Shown: piece after piece, positions 1 through 11,246 of the stretch
How the letters are laid out: each line of letters begins with the position of its first letter
Numbering within the stretch: position 1 is the first letter of the stretch
Source: Saccharum officinarum
Taxonomy: Eukaryota > Streptophyta > Magnoliopsida > Poales > Poaceae
DNA: 64,000 nucleotides
Reading direction: 5' to 3'
Assembly: GCA_020631735.1 (NCBI GenBank)
Contig: CM036215.1
Coordinates: 10,938,346-11,002,345 of the forward strand
Notes under the pieces: model-generated
What the model was told of the DNA's origin: nothing
The model's database searches: none
The model's input: only the letters and a program-made list of their open reading frames with translations
Position numbers and translations under genes: made by a program

Positions 1-209
1 CCAAGTATAGGCAAGATAAGGCTGATTCCCAGAATCGGCCGTTAAAAAAAAAGAGAATCTACTCTGCCCAAGCGAGAAGATGATAAGATTAAGCAATTGG
101 TGGTGATGTAACCAGCAGCTTCAGTTCTGAGAGTTGCTCCTCATGTATCTCATTGGGGACCCCTGATTCCACCTCTAGTCCACCGCAATAGGGTCTCTAT
201 GGAGTTTGG

Positions 210-1156
210 GTGTCGTATCCTTTGGCGGTACCTATGCAAGGCCAACAAGGGTTGGGAGAGCTTGCTGGTCAAGTCCCAAGGCCTTCCATCTTTAACCGAT
301 TGAATAATGGTCAATCAAGCTCTAGCGGTGTAAATCAAGGCCAGGTGATTCTTTCCAAGGCTCTAACTTCGCAAAGTTCAAGAAAGGCACCAATGCAGCA
401 AATCTATGTGCCTAAGAAGGTTGAGGCTCTTGTTATTCCTCCACCAAGAACTAGGCCTCAATCGATTATCACAATCGGCTCCATGGAAGCTCCTGTCCCT
501 AATCATGATGGGCCGATTGTAATTGAAGAAGCTCGAGCACAAAAGCAAGGTGAAGCTCCTAAAGAAGTTGCTGGAGATGAGAAGAAGGAATGTGCCAAAG
601 GAGATTCCAAGTACCAACAACCCGTGTGGTGTCCTTGCGGGTTGAATAAAACTCAATGGCATAAGTTACAGCGCGCTCGGCATAAGCAACAGAAGCGGGA
701 GATGCTTGCTAAGATGGAGGGTGAAGTCCTATACCCCGAGCACATCAAAAAACCCTCTAGAGGATGGAAACACTGCTGCTGCTGGCCAATCATCTCAGCT
801 GACTCACCCTGCTACACAGTCGGTTAAGCCGACTCCTGAGTCAGCTAAGCCGATTGCCACCCTCGCTGCTGCTCTGGAGGAGCCAGAGTCGGCTAAGCCG
901 ACTGTTGCTGCCCCTACTGCTCTGGAACCCAGAATCGGTCAGGCCGACTTCAGAGTCGGCTGAGCTGACTCCCACTGCCCCGGTGACCTCCGAGGTGTCC
1001 TTCGATAATTTTGCTTTCACCATTGCTGCTATGATTGGCATGGAGGTTCCTGAGGTTCCCGATGAGGAAATGGTTGGCTATGAAACTACCCCGGAAAGAG
1101 AGGAAGTCAATGTGGTTGTTTTGTCCATTGAATACTATATCGTCGAGGATGACTAA
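210..1156 (+). pseudogene. gag end / gag-protease linker of Tat element
   Basis: Residues around 600-720 read V-W-C-P-C-G-L-N-K-T-Q-W followed by a basic stretch; this lies between gag and protease in Tat elements as I know them. The frame is open from 210 to 827, then stops and shifts. Downstream the product is Pro/Ala-rich with repeated ESAKPT-like hexapeptides, each encoded by a palindromic DNA motif (see the repeat at 818-970). Function is inferred from position only: structural protein and spacer of the virus-like particle. No zinc knuckle is visible in the part present. Confidence 0.6.
818..970. repeat. Palindromic 17-mer repeats, cluster 1
   Basis: Five copies of an imperfect or perfect palindrome with consensus AGTCGGCTAAGCCGACT, spaced about 20-50 bp apart. 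In the coding frame each gives ESAKPT or a close variant. The same palindrome returns in a second linker at 3892-3967. Confidence 0.85.
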
Positions 1157-1200
1157 GCCGCAGCGGTGTTCAATTTCCCAATACAAGATGCCACATTCAA

Positions 1201-1560
1201 CAAACCATAACATCCTGTCAATCATCTCAAGCCTTTGCATGTGAAGGGTCATATCAATTGCACTTTGGTCCATAAGATGTTGGTGGACAATCGGACAATT
1301 ATGAATGTGATGCCATATCCGCTTTATAGAAGCTCGGTGGCACTGATGAGGAGCTGGTAAGGACTAACATGATGATCACTAGTGTTGGAGGAGGTGCTCC
1401 TATCCCAGCCAGAGGGATTGCTAACATGGAACTCACTATTAGAAGCAAGACCTTGGCCACAACATTTTTTGATGCAGATGTGCAAGGTAGCTACAGTTTA
1501 ATACTTGGGCGTGATTGGATCCATGCCAATTGTTGCGTACCATCTAGCTTGCACTAGTTT
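1201..1560 (+). pseudogene. retropepsin (aspartic protease) of Tat element
   Basis: This is the protease that would cut the Gag-Pol polyprotein. The active-site strand is recognisable as L-V-D-N-R-T-I-M-N-V-M-P-Y, where the family normally has D-[ST/G]-G-A; the Gly-Ala pair is gone, so activity is unlikely. The second conserved strand reads L-I-L-G-R-D-W-I-H at about 1500-1525. At least one stop separates the two halves, and a TAG follows the LGRDW strand at 1556. It lies between the gag linker and reverse transcriptase, as expected. Confidence 0.7.
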
Positions 1561-1584
1561 CTTATCCAATGGGTAGATGATGTT

Positions 1585-3840
1585 GTGAAGATTGTATATT
1601 CAGATTCATCGGCTGATGTAGCTACAGCCGATGCTCCCATGCTTGGGGGGCATGATGCTATTGGTTGCCTATCTGGTAGAGATCTTTCTAACTTTAAGTT
1701 TATTAGTGTTACCAGACAAGGTGGTTTTATTCATGTATCTTTGAAGTCAATTGATAATCGGCTCAATATCATTATGTAATCGTTTATTAATGGATACAAA
1801 TATTAAATGGTTGAAACATCGTGTTGATCATTATCGAGCTAATAAGACCGATGCATGTGAAGCGATTGATGACTTTGATGAGCTCGATAAGTTGGGCCAA
1901 GGATTTACGACGGCCGACCCTTTGGAGCAGGTTGATATTGGGGATGGCTCTGTGCCCCGGCCAACATTTATAATCCAAAACTTGGAAGCCGATTACAAAG
2001 CTAAGCTAATCGTGCTTCTCAGGGAATATGTTGATTGTTTTACATGGAATTATACAGAGATGCCGGGGCTGAGCCGAGAGCTTGTTGAGCATCGGCTCCC
2101 CATCAAGGATGGATTCAGACCATATAAGCAGCAACCCCGCCAATTCAATTCTATAATTTATGATTGAGTTAAAGAAGAAATTAATCGGCTCTTGCAAGCG
2201 GGTTTTATTCAGCCATGTAGGTATGCGGAGTGGGTCTCTAATATTGTGCCTATTGAGAAGAAAGATTCTGGGAAGATCAGAGTTTGCATTGATTTTAGAG
2301 ATATGAATAGAGCTACTCTGAAAGATGAATATCCTATTCCTATAGCCGATATGCTTATCAATGATGCATCAGGACACCGGGTTATTAGCTTTCTTGATGG
2401 TAATGCCGGTTATAATCAGATTTTTATGGCCGAAGAAGATATGTCGAAGACAACCTTCATAGGTCATGGGTTTGTTGGTCTATTTTAGTGGGTTGTGATG
2501 ACATTTGGGATGAAGAATGCAGGTGTACTTATCAAAGAGCTATGAATTTGATTTTCCATGATCTAATTGGGGTGATTATGGAGGTATATATTGATGATAT
2601 TGTGATTAAATCGGCTGCCCACAAATCTCATTTGGCTGATTTGTGTCTTGCTTTTGAGAGGATGCACCGCTATGGATTGAAGATGAACCCACTCAAATGT
2701 GTCTTTGGAGTATCGGCTAGAAAGTTCTTAGACTTTATTATTCATGATAAAGGCATAGAGGTTAATCCCGAGAGAATAGAGAAGATCAAGGGAGTTCAGA
2801 CGCCTACATGCAAGAAGGACTTGCAAAAGTTCTTGAGAAAAGTGAACTACTTGAGGAGATTCATTGCCAATTTGTCTGGGAAGATTATTCCTTTCACCCC
2901 CATATTGAAGCTGAAGGATGAATCTAAATTCACTTGGGGGGCAGAACAACAAGAAGCATTTGAAAAGATAAAGGAATATTTGTCAACACCACCGATTCTT
3001 TGTGCACCAAGGAGAGGAGTTCCTTTCAAATTATATATTGCTGCCGAAGAGAAGATAATCAGGGCTGTTTTGACTCAAGAAGACAAAGGTAAAGAATATG
3101 TAATTACTTATCTTGGTCACCGTCTTCTTGATCTCGAGACAATGTATGCCCATATACAAAAATTACGCTTATTATTGTACTATGCTTGTTCCAAGATGAG
3201 ACATTATCTTTTGTCTAGTACATGTGTTGTTGCTTGCCAGGCTGATGTAATAAAACACATGTTATATTGGCCAATTCTTCGTGGAAGGATAGGCAAATGG
3301 GCATACGCATTAATTGAATATGATTTGACTTATGAACCATTAAAAACTTTGAAAGGTCAAGTTCTTGCTGATTTTATCGTTGAGCATGATATTGATTTAG
3401 ATGATGAGATCAGTTATCTTACTTTTACTCCCTGGAAATTATACTTTGATGGATCAGTTTGCAAAGATGGCCAAGGTATTGGAATTGTGCTTATTTCCCC
3501 TAGTGGAGCTAAATTTGAAATGTCAAGCCGATTGAGTTTCCATTGCACTAATAATCAGACCAAATATGAAGCTTTGCTATTCGGATTGATTATGCTGTGT
3601 TCCATGGGAGTAAAACAAGTTGAGGCCTACGGTGATTCCTTGTTGGTGGTACAGTAAGTTGCTGATGAATTTCAATGTTTAGAAGGATCACTAAGAGCTT
3701 GTCTAGATGCCTGCCTTGACATCATCGGTTCTTTTGCCGAATTTCAAATTCAGCATGTTTCGAGGCATGAAAATCAAAGGGCCAACATGTTAGCTCAACA
3801 AGCATCTGGCTATGACGTTGGTGGGCGTAATTTTTATATT
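1585..3840 (+). pseudogene. reverse transcriptase, RNase H and Tat-type second RNase H
   Basis: RT begins in the 1751-2167 frame (R-L-P-I-K-D-G-F-R-P-Y), continues in another frame at 2192-2488 (V-C-I-D-F-R-D-M-N), and again at 2488 with the catalytic Y-I-D-D at about 2587-2598. The connection and classical RNase H follow (T-W-G-A-E-Q-Q-E-A-F). The second, archaeal-type RNase H starts near 3430 (L-Y-F-D-G-S) and includes Y-E-A-L-L-F-G-L and G-D-S. Breaks are a stop near 2164, a frameshift near 2488 and a stop at 3655-3657, after which the domain goes on to about 3840. The enzyme would copy genomic RNA to DNA, but this copy is dead. Confidence 0.88.
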
Positions 3841-3891
3841 CAAGAAAAGCTGATGCGTGAAGATTTAGAATTTTTCCGTGCAGGTACAGAC

Positions 3892-3967
3892 GAGTCGGCT
3901 AAGCCGACTGCTCTAGTCGGTTTAGCCGACCCCGTGGTAGATGCTAGCCAGTCGGCTAAGCCGACTG
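3892..3967. repeat. Palindromic 17-mer repeats, cluster 2
   Basis: Three more copies of the AGTCGGCTAAGCCGACT palindrome lie in the RNase H-integrase linker, two encoding ESAKPT or QSAKPT. The middle copy carries TTT instead of CTA at its centre. Same motif as at 818-970. Confidence 0.85.
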
Positions 3968-4145
3968 GACCTTCAAATCAGCCCAACAAAACTTCCAATG
4001 ATATTGGGGCCGATTTATATGATTGGAGAACTCCCTTGTTGGCATATTTACGTGATCCAAGTGCTAAAGTTGACAAGAGTGTTCAGCGGAGTGCTATCAA
4101 ATATGCGCTGCATAATGATGAGCTCTATCGAAGAACTGCGAGGAC

Positions 4146-5279
4146 TTGCTATTAAAGTGCTTGGATTCCGATCAAGCAAGAGTGGCTATGAGAGAAGTAT
4201 ATGAAGGTATTCGTGGTATGCATCAATCGGCCCCAAAGATGAAGTGGTTATTGCGTAGAGCTGATTTTTATTGGCCTACCATGATGGGTGATTGTTTTCG
4301 TTACTACAAGGGTTGCGAAGAGTGTCAAAGGTTTAGAAATATTCAGCTTGTGCCTGCTGCTATGCTTCATCCTATTATCAAACCATGGCCTCTTCGTGGT
4401 TGGGGGCTAGACTTCATTGGCTAAATTTATCTCCCATCTTTTAAGGGACACCGATTTGTGTTGGTTACTACGGATTACTTCACCAAGTGGACCGAGACAG
4501 TTCCTTTGAAGAATATGACACACAGGGAGGTAATTGAGTTCATTACTGCACATATCATTCATAGATTCGGCATCCCTCAAACATTGACTACAGATCAAGG
4601 GACATCATTTGTATCCAAGGAAGTGAGAGAGTTTGCCGAATTATATAAGATCAAATTGCTCAAATCATCTCCATACTATGCTCAAGCTAATGGCCAGGCG
4701 GAGTCTAGTAATAAAACTTTGATCAAGCTCATCAAGAAGAAGATTGAGGAGAATCCAAGGAGGTGGCATGCAGTTTTGTCTGAAGCTCTATGGGCACATC
4801 GCATCTCAAGGCATGGTGCTACAAAAGTTACTCCTTTTGAGTTGGTATATGGTCAAGAAGTTGTGTTGCCTGTCGAGATAAATTTGGATGCATACAGACT
4901 TGCTAAACAAAATAATCTATCAGCTGTTGTGTATCATGATTTGATGATGGATAACATCGATGCGGTAACTGATGTGAGATTAAAATCTCTTAAGGAGATA
5001 GAGAAAGATAAAGCTCGAGTCGCCAAGGCATACAACAAGAAAGTCAAGAGCAAATCCTTCCAAGTGGGAGAATTAGTGTGGAAAATCATACTACCAATTG
5101 GATCGAAGAGCAATCAGTTTGGCAAGTGGTCACCTAATTGGGAGGGTCCTTACAAAGTGATCAAAGTCACACACAGTAATTCTTATTTGCTAGAGACATT
5201 GCACGGTGAACGTCTTAAAGTAGCACTCAACAGGAGGTACTTGAAAAATTATTTTCCAAGTGTTTGGCAAGAAGCCTAA
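4146..5279 (+). pseudogene. integrase of Tat element, one in-frame stop
   Basis: The integrase would insert the cDNA into chromosomes. The N-terminal zinc-binding region ends with C-E-E-C-Q-R-F at about 4315. The core has the D,D,E triad: D in V-T-T-D-Y-F-T-K-W, D in L-T-T-D-Q-G-T-S-F, and E in N-G-Q-A-E-S-S-N. The C-terminal part includes F-Q-V-G-E-L-V-W and W-E-G-P-Y-K-V, the GPY/F module common in chromoviral and Tat integrases. A stop at 4422-4424 separates the zinc part from the core; the 273 codons from 4458 to 5279 are open and look well preserved. This is the best-kept domain of the element. Confidence 0.88.
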
Positions 5280-5440
5280 GTGCTCTCTAAGCAACGGTCG
5301 ATACACGTATCGCCCTTAGAACAAAAATGACTGATGTATACATCGCCCTTAGTCACTGAGTAGCCAATGAGTTGGGTATCGTCGCTGTTCAGTTTTATTG
5401 TGTTTGGTTTGATTAAGTGTTTTCAGGTTCATACATCATT

Positions 5441-5461
5441 CACCTAAAAACAGGGGACATA
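5441..5461 (+). promoter_or_regulatory. polypurine tract of gypsy element
   Basis: A purine-rich run containing AAAAACAGGGGACATA lies directly before the TG that starts the 3' LTR. This is where plus-strand DNA synthesis is primed. Confidence 0.7.
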
Positions 5462-5617
5462 TGTTGACACTCAAAAATATCCATTTTGTGAAGTTGTCAA
5501 AATATGTAATGGACTTCACCATTGTGTTCCTCTCGTCGAGACGGTCAAAAAACATATATGGAACGTCTAATTCGGAGTCCGGATGAAGGAGTTATGCCCC
5601 CGAAAAGATGCTCCGCT

Positions 5618-5756
5618 GTCAGGACTTCCGACCCAAGTCGAGACTTCCGACGGTCGAGACTGCTGACCTGAGTTGGGACTTCCAACCCATGTCAGGACTT
5701 CCGACAGTCGGGACTTCCGACGGTCGGGACTGCTGACACGAGTCAGGACTTCCGGT
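5618..5756. repeat. LTR array of GGACTTCCGAC units
   Basis: At least seven copies of a 10-15 bp unit related to GTCGGGACTTCCGAC, itself nearly palindromic, alternate with GACTGCTGAC variants. The array sits upstream of the LTR TATA box, so it may be a promoter element; that is inference. Confidence 0.8.
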
Positions 5757-5881
5757 AGACCTAATAAAAAGGGTTGTTCGGATCTGGCCTTCTGGATTCT
5801 GATCCGAACTATTTTAAACTCATGGGAAACTTAGAAAATAAGGCTTGGAGAGGTTTCCTACTGGGATAAGACCACCCCCTC

Positions 5882-5890
5882 TATATATAT
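5882..5890 (+). promoter_or_regulatory. TATA box of gypsy LTR
   Basis: TATATATAT inside the 3' LTR, about 125 bp after the repeat array. It is the likely promoter of the U3-R junction. Confidence 0.55.
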
Positions 5891-6251
5891 GAGAGGATTA
5901 TGGCCGATTGAGTTTCCATCTATCCAATCGTCAAAAACACAACATATCAACTACCATTTGCCCTAATTCTCCTCTCTCAACCCCTCCTGTTGTTCGGTGA
6001 CGTCTCTCCATGAGATTCATCGGCATCCTAGGTGGCCTTGCTGGTCCTAGGAGATCCTCCATGTGCTCCTCTATGACAGACCTTTCCAGAAGTGGTTCGG
6101 GAGCCTTTTCAGCCGAGATCGAGCTCCACATCAGTCCTATCGGTTTGGCCGATTACGCTGCATTCTTGCTGCGTTGCAGGTTATGTGCAACCTCTTTGGG
6201 CATCCAAGGCCCCCGTTGGTGTGTTGGTTTGAGGTCATCTTCAACGCAACA

Positions 6252-6623
6252 CATAGTACCGAGTCAATGCTTACCAAGTTTATATAGTACGAAAATATAA
6301 ATACAATACCAATAAATACTACCTCCATTCTGTTTTATAAGACATGGCTGAACTTCCTTGGGTATATTTTTATAATAGGCCTATTTAATGTTATAAATAT
6401 TAATATTTTAAATTTTAGTCAAACTTTAGACAATTTGACTAATTGTATTCTTTATTTAATTTTCATGATAAAAATAGTATTGATATTGCATTTTCCTTAG
6501 ATTTAGGTAAGAAAGAGACAGGTTGAAATGACTTGTGTGGTGCCCTGTCCCAAGCCTCATGGATAACAGGATAGGTTTGGGCTTGTGAGACCGCAACCAC
6601 GATCAGTGCACCTTATTTCCTTA
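6252..6623. other. Flank with AT-rich MITE-like sequence, also at 26842-27065
   Basis: The first ~230 bp (starting catagtaccgagtcaatgc) match 26842-27065 at clear but diverged similarity, including the shared core AGTTTGACTAATTGTATTC (as TTTGACTAATTGTATTC here). A TACCTCCATTCTGTTTTATAAG stretch resembles a Stowaway terminus. No gene is visible. Confidence 0.6.
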
Positions 6624-6738
6624 CTTCCTTGTCCCAAATAAACACATATCTCACATTTTGAAGAGTCAACCAATCTTAAATTTGACCAAATATTTACAAA
6701 AAAGTACTAATATTTATGATATCAAATAGGCATCATTC
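6624..6738. mobile_element. Stowaway-like MITE, left half
   Basis: Starts CTTCCTTGTCCCAAATA after a TA dinucleotide (6622-6623). The right half, split off by the copia insertion, is 25199-25339 and ends TATTTTGGGATGGGGGAG followed by TA. Together they form one element of about 250 bp with inverted ends. Confidence 0.75.
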
Positions 6739-6954
6739 TATTGCAAGTGGAAAGGGAAAGCGAGAGCGATCAATGAAAATGACTGATAGATCTCGTATTG
6801 AACAAAAGTCTGTACATATATACAAGCCCAAAGGACGGGTGTCTATTGGTGAAAGGTGCCTCTATAGAAAACTACGGTATTCCTACGAGAAACTGTCATT
6901 GCGGTTGCCAATGAGGGGATTATCTAATTGATCACAAAATATCTAATCCTAACA
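6739..6954 (-). repeat. 3' LTR of copia element
   Basis: About 216 bp and nearly identical in layout to 24970-25193. On the minus strand it starts TGTTAGGATTAG. It lacks the terminal 8 bases (TGATAACA on plus) that the other LTR has, so the left edge is slightly truncated next to the TSD. Confidence 0.88.
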
Positions 6955-6966
6955 CTCCCCCTTGAT
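6955..6966 (-). promoter_or_regulatory. copia polypurine tract
   Basis: On the minus strand the sequence TCAAGGGGGAG abuts the TGTTAGG start of the 3' LTR. It is the plus-strand primer site. Confidence 0.8.
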
Positions 6967-7363
6967 CAATTGGTTTTGTAGAAGTCTTTGCTTGTTCAAC
7001 AGTCATAGTCTTCAGGCTTTGGAAAACCCTATGGGAAAAAACCAAAGTATACCGACATACCAGGCAAAACACCTTAAAACCCAGTGGAAAAATATAAAGA
7101 GAAACACCATGATATATTTACCTTCAATGAAAATAGACCCTTTAGTTATTCCCAAAGACATAGTCTAAAAACAACTTGATCAAAGATCAATATGTCATAA
7201 TATTATCTTCAAAAAACCTCTGTGAGGAAAAATAGATAATATAATATTTACTATGTGTTACTATTACCTCATTAAAAACTTTATGTGAGAAAACTCCAGA
7301 AGAGTAAAACTCATATAAAGGAATAGTTGGAGCAGGTTCTATTTAGAGAGATTCTCCCCCTGA

Positions 7364-9240
7364 TTATTGCAAATCTCTAAGTCTTCTCATACCAATGCCC
7401 TCAACACATTTATGGAATACGGAGCATGGTAAAGATTTTATGAATAAATCTGCTAGATTATCACATGACTTAGTTTGCAAGATTTCAATTTCTCCATTCT
7501 TTTGGAGCTCATGGGGGTAGAATAGCTTTGGAATAATATTCTTAGTCATCTTACTCTTAATATAACCTGATTCCATTTGAGTAACACATGCCGAATTATC
7601 CGTAAAGATAATCGTAGGTGTCTCAAGTGCACCAATACCACATGATTGTATTATGTGATTTATCATTCTGCAAAGCCATATGCATTCGTGTGATGCTTCA
7701 TATAAAAGCGATTATTTCAGAATGATTGGTGGAAGTAGACATCAATGTCTGCTTTGAAGACTTCCAAGATATTGTTGTTCCACCTTACAAGAATACAAAG
7801 CCTATTTGTGATCTGCCATTGTGGGGATTTGATAAATAACCAGCATCTGTATATCCCAAAAAAAATTGGATCTTGATTTCTGCTATAGAATAATCCAAGA
7901 TCTATAGTGCCATTGAGGTACCTCAAAATGGTTTTGACTCCTACCCAATGACGTTTGGTAGGTTTAGCACTATGTCTTGCTAGCAAATTTACTGCAAATG
8001 CAATATCCGGGCAGGTGCTATTAGCAAGATACATTAGTGCTCCAATAGCACTAAGATATGGAACTTGTGGTCCCAATATCTCTTCTTCTTCTTCCCGTGG
8101 TCTAAAAGGATCCTTCTTAATATCTATGGATCTCACTACCATCGGGGGTTTTGTTGGATATGATGTCCATATTGAATTTCTCCAATACCTTTTGGACATA
8201 GGCAACTTGGTATATAAATATACTAGAATGAAAGTGCTCAAGTTGTAAACCCAAGCAAAATTTGGTTTGACCCAAATCTTTCATCTCAAACTCCGTCTTT
8301 AAATGATGACGTGCTTCATTAATATCGGGTTCGTTGCCAATGATATTAAGATCATCAACGTACACCGATATGACACAAAATTTTGTTGATGATTTTTTAA
8401 TGAAGACACATGGGCAGTCATCATTATTTGTGTATCCCTTCAACTTAAGAAATTCACTTAACCGATTGTACCATATTCGGCCCAACTGTTTTAAGCAATA
8501 TAATGATTTCTGCAACTTAAAGCAATACATGTTGCGATTTGCCTTAGGATTCGGCATACTAATTCTATTAGGAACTTTCATGTATATCTCAGAATCCAAT
8601 GACCCTTATAAGTATGCGGTCACTACGTCCATCAACGGCATAGATAGATGATTTTGTACTGCCAGTGATATTAAGTATCGGAACGTTATTCCGCTCATTA
8701 CCGGAGAGTAAGTTTCATTGAAATCAATGCTAGGTCTTTGCGTAATACCTTGTGCCACTAGCCTTGCTTTATATCTCACCACTTCATTGTTTGAGTTCCT
8801 TTTACGGACAAAAACTCATTTGTATCCCACAGGAAAGATACCAGGAGGTGTTGGCATTACAGCCGAAAACACCTTTCTTTTATTAAGCGAGGCAATCTCT
8901 GTTTCAATTGCTTCCTTCCACTTATCTCACTCTGAACACTTCTTGCACTCCGTCATGGACTTAGGATCCGAATCAGTCAGAAGGATATTTGCAATTTGTT
9001 CAGAGAAATATATGTCGACTATTATGGACTTACGATTATAAGACTCTCTAGTCTCTGTGAAATTTATAGAAATTCCATCTACCCTTAAAGATTCACCATG
9101 ACTTCCTGAAACAACGGATCTAGGGTCTTCCGATGTTCCAACCTCAGTGTTTATGCGCATAACTGAGCTAGATTGTGGATCACTTCCATCCACACTTCTA
9201 TCCACAGGACATTTTATGTCCTCTAGGTGTCTTTCAACCA
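7364..9240 (-). pseudogene. copia reverse transcriptase and RNase H
   Basis: Reading right to left, the RT region starts near 9050 with recognisable R-Y-K-A-R-L-V-A-Q-G around 8770, then Y-C-L-K-Q at about 8500 and the catalytic Y-V-D-D near 8355-8366 (V-I-S-V-Y-V-D-D-L-N-I-I). The 160-residue frame 8117-8599 is open. RNase H follows in 7364-7666 with T-D-N-S-A-C, H-E-L-Q and N-L-A-D-L-F-I-K-S-L-P, ending next to the polypurine tract. Stops near 8640 and frameshifts around 8120 and 7700 break the polyprotein. The 9060-9240 part is the integrase-RT linker. Role: copying the element RNA; this copy is defective. Confidence 0.88.
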
Positions 9241-9599
9241 AAGGTTGAGTTGCATTTCCAGTCTTCCTTTGCTTGCCAGCAATTACATCTTGCCTCTTGG
9301 AAGTGCTTCTCCTCCTCTTTTTGCCAAGGGTTGAGTGGTTTCATTAGGTACCTCCACTCTTTCGGGCACATTCCTTACAAGATGGAGAGATTTTGTAACA
9401 CCTTTATAATCAGAGAAAGCGTCTAGCGGATTATTTGTAATATTTTGCAAATCAATAATTCTTTAAACTTGTAGTTTAGCTTTTGTAGTACGTGGATCAA
9501 AAAATGAAATGTCTTCTATATTCCAATCTATCTCCTGGCATTCCTTTTGGTACAATTCTCCCCCTAATGCCGGAAAATGATCCTCATTAAAAATACAAT

Positions 9600-10540
9600 C
9601 AGCGAACCGGCTGTAAATAGATCTCCCGTTAGGGGTTCTAAATACTTAATGATCGATGGAGATGAATATCCCACATAGATCCTCAATTTCCTGTGAGGGC
9701 CCATTGATGTCTGCTAAGGTTTGAGATGGGTACGTATACAGTGCACCCAAACTTATGCAAATGGGAAAATACTCAGAGGATTCCCACGTACTAATTGCAA
9801 AGGGGATGTTTCATGATATGCAGTTGGTCGTAGTTGGATCAGGTCGGCAGCGTGCAGAACTATATGACCCCAACACGATGTAGGAAATTTGTAATTCATT
9901 AACAAAGGTCTTGCATTGAGCTTGATTCTTTTAATCAATGATTCAGCCAAACCATTTTGAGTATGCATATATAGAATAGAATGTTGAACCAGAATTCCCA
10001 ATGCCATGCAATAATCATTAAAAGTACGGGATGAGAATTCAGCAGCGTTGTCCATTCGGATAGATTGAATCTGATGTTCAGGATAATGTGCCTTCAACAT
10101 AATAAGTTGGACCATTATTTTGGCAAAAGCATGGTTGTGTGTCAATAAAAGAGACATGCGGGACCATCTAGTAGATGCGTCTATCAATACCATGAAGTAC
10201 CTGAACGACCCCGATAATGGTTGGATTGGACCACAAATGTCTCCTTGAATTATTTCAAAGAATTTAAGTGGTTCAGCTTGAATTTTAAGATACGATGGTC
10301 TTAAAATTAATTTCCCAGTTGTACAAGCAGTGCAATAAAAATCTTTATTTTAGAGAAATTTTACGTTTTCCATATCATGACCAATGGAATTGCTGATAAT
10401 TTTCTTCATCATCTCTATTCCAGGGTGCCCAAGTCGATCATGCCAGTTTCGGAATGTATTGACATCTTGAAAAATTATCTTATAAGCAACATGTTCTATG
10501 GGGTTTATGTATGTAAAGTACAATCCAGTTTGGAGCAAAA
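9600..10540 (-). pseudogene. copia integrase
   Basis: The N-terminal GAG-pre-integrase zinc region is visible at 10350-10538 with W-H-D-R-L-G-H-P-G. The catalytic core is open from 10193 to 9753: first Asp in V-L-I-D-A-S-T-R-W, second in R-M-D-N-A-A-E-F, and Glu in G-L-A-E-S-L-I-K. The triad is therefore intact. The segment then degrades near 9740, with P-L-Q-L-V-R-G-N-P the last clear motif. A stop between zinc and core parts near 10350 makes it a pseudogene. Confidence 0.87.
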
Positions 10541-10559
10541 AAAACTTTTTACAGATTTA

Positions 10560-10910
10560 TCTGTCATATCCAATAAGTTTGGTAAAGAGAAGAAATTCCT
10601 CTTTATTATCCATATGTGTTTTCACATGAAAACCATTCTTACGGTTGTCTCTAAAACTTAGAAGGGTACGAGTCGAGTCAGGATACAACAAGGCATCCTC
10701 CATCGTAATCTGTGTACCCATAGAGAGAGTAGTAGTGGCTTGTCCCGAACAAACTATTAACGCATCTCAACCTACGATAGTCATAATATTTCTTTCTCTT
10801 AATTTAAGAGTCTAAAAATATTTGATCTCTCTAAGTATAGAGTTTGTAGTGCATGAGTCCACAAGGCATAATTCTTCCTCCTTTGGATTGAGGTCAACAG
10901 ACATCTATAT
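10560..10910 (-). pseudogene. copia protease region
   Basis: On the minus strand near 10840-10880 the frame reads C-L-V-D-S-C-T-T-N-S-I-L-R; copia retropepsins have D-S-G-[AT]-[TS] here, so the active-site Gly is replaced by Cys. Several stops follow before the integrase zinc region. Too decayed to function. Confidence 0.65.
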
Positions 10911-11246
10911 GTAAAACAAATGTAAATAAATACTCAAATGTAACATATAGAATTATACATACAATATATTGAATATCAAGTACAAGAGTATGATATTACA
11001 CTATCAATGAGTTGCTACAATCTTAACAACAACATAAACAAATTTGTACAACTCATAAGCATACTAACTAATACAACCCAAACTACTATAAGTTCATATG
11101 ACTTAGACTATTACAACAATTAGCTAATGTGATATCAATGCTAGACCGAGATTACTCCAAATCTCTAAATATGTCTCTAGAACCAAAGTCTAGAAGCATG
11201 TTGTTCGTCGATGGAAGGTTCTCTTCAACGTTAAGAGAATTGTTGT
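10911..11246. other. copia gag-pol spacer, no clear gene
   Basis: AT-rich sequence between the gag end and the protease. I see no open frame of note. Confidence 0.5.

Larger units (their letters stand above)
1..6251 (+). mobile_element. Tat-lineage Ty3/gypsy retrotransposon, 3' part
   Basis: The window opens inside this element, so its 5' LTR and most of gag are missing. Order on the plus strand is gag end, protease, reverse transcriptase, RNase H, a second RNase H-like domain, integrase, polypurine tract, 3' LTR, which is Ty3/gypsy order. The extra RNase H-like domain after the classical one (reading W-K-L-Y-F-D-G-S near 3435) is a known mark of the Tat clade. The frame is broken in at least six places, so no full polyprotein can be made. 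The LTR is bounded by TGTTG and CAACA. Flanking DNA resumes at 6252. Confidence 0.88.
5462..6251 (+). repeat. 3' LTR of Tat element (790 bp)
   Basis: Starts TGTTGACACTC right after the polypurine tract and ends with CAACA, giving a 5-bp terminal inverted repeat. It contains a GC-rich short-repeat array (5618-5756) upstream of a TATA box (5882). The right edge is supported because DNA similar to 26842 onward begins at 6252. The 5' LTR is outside the window, so the length cannot be confirmed. Confidence 0.75.
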
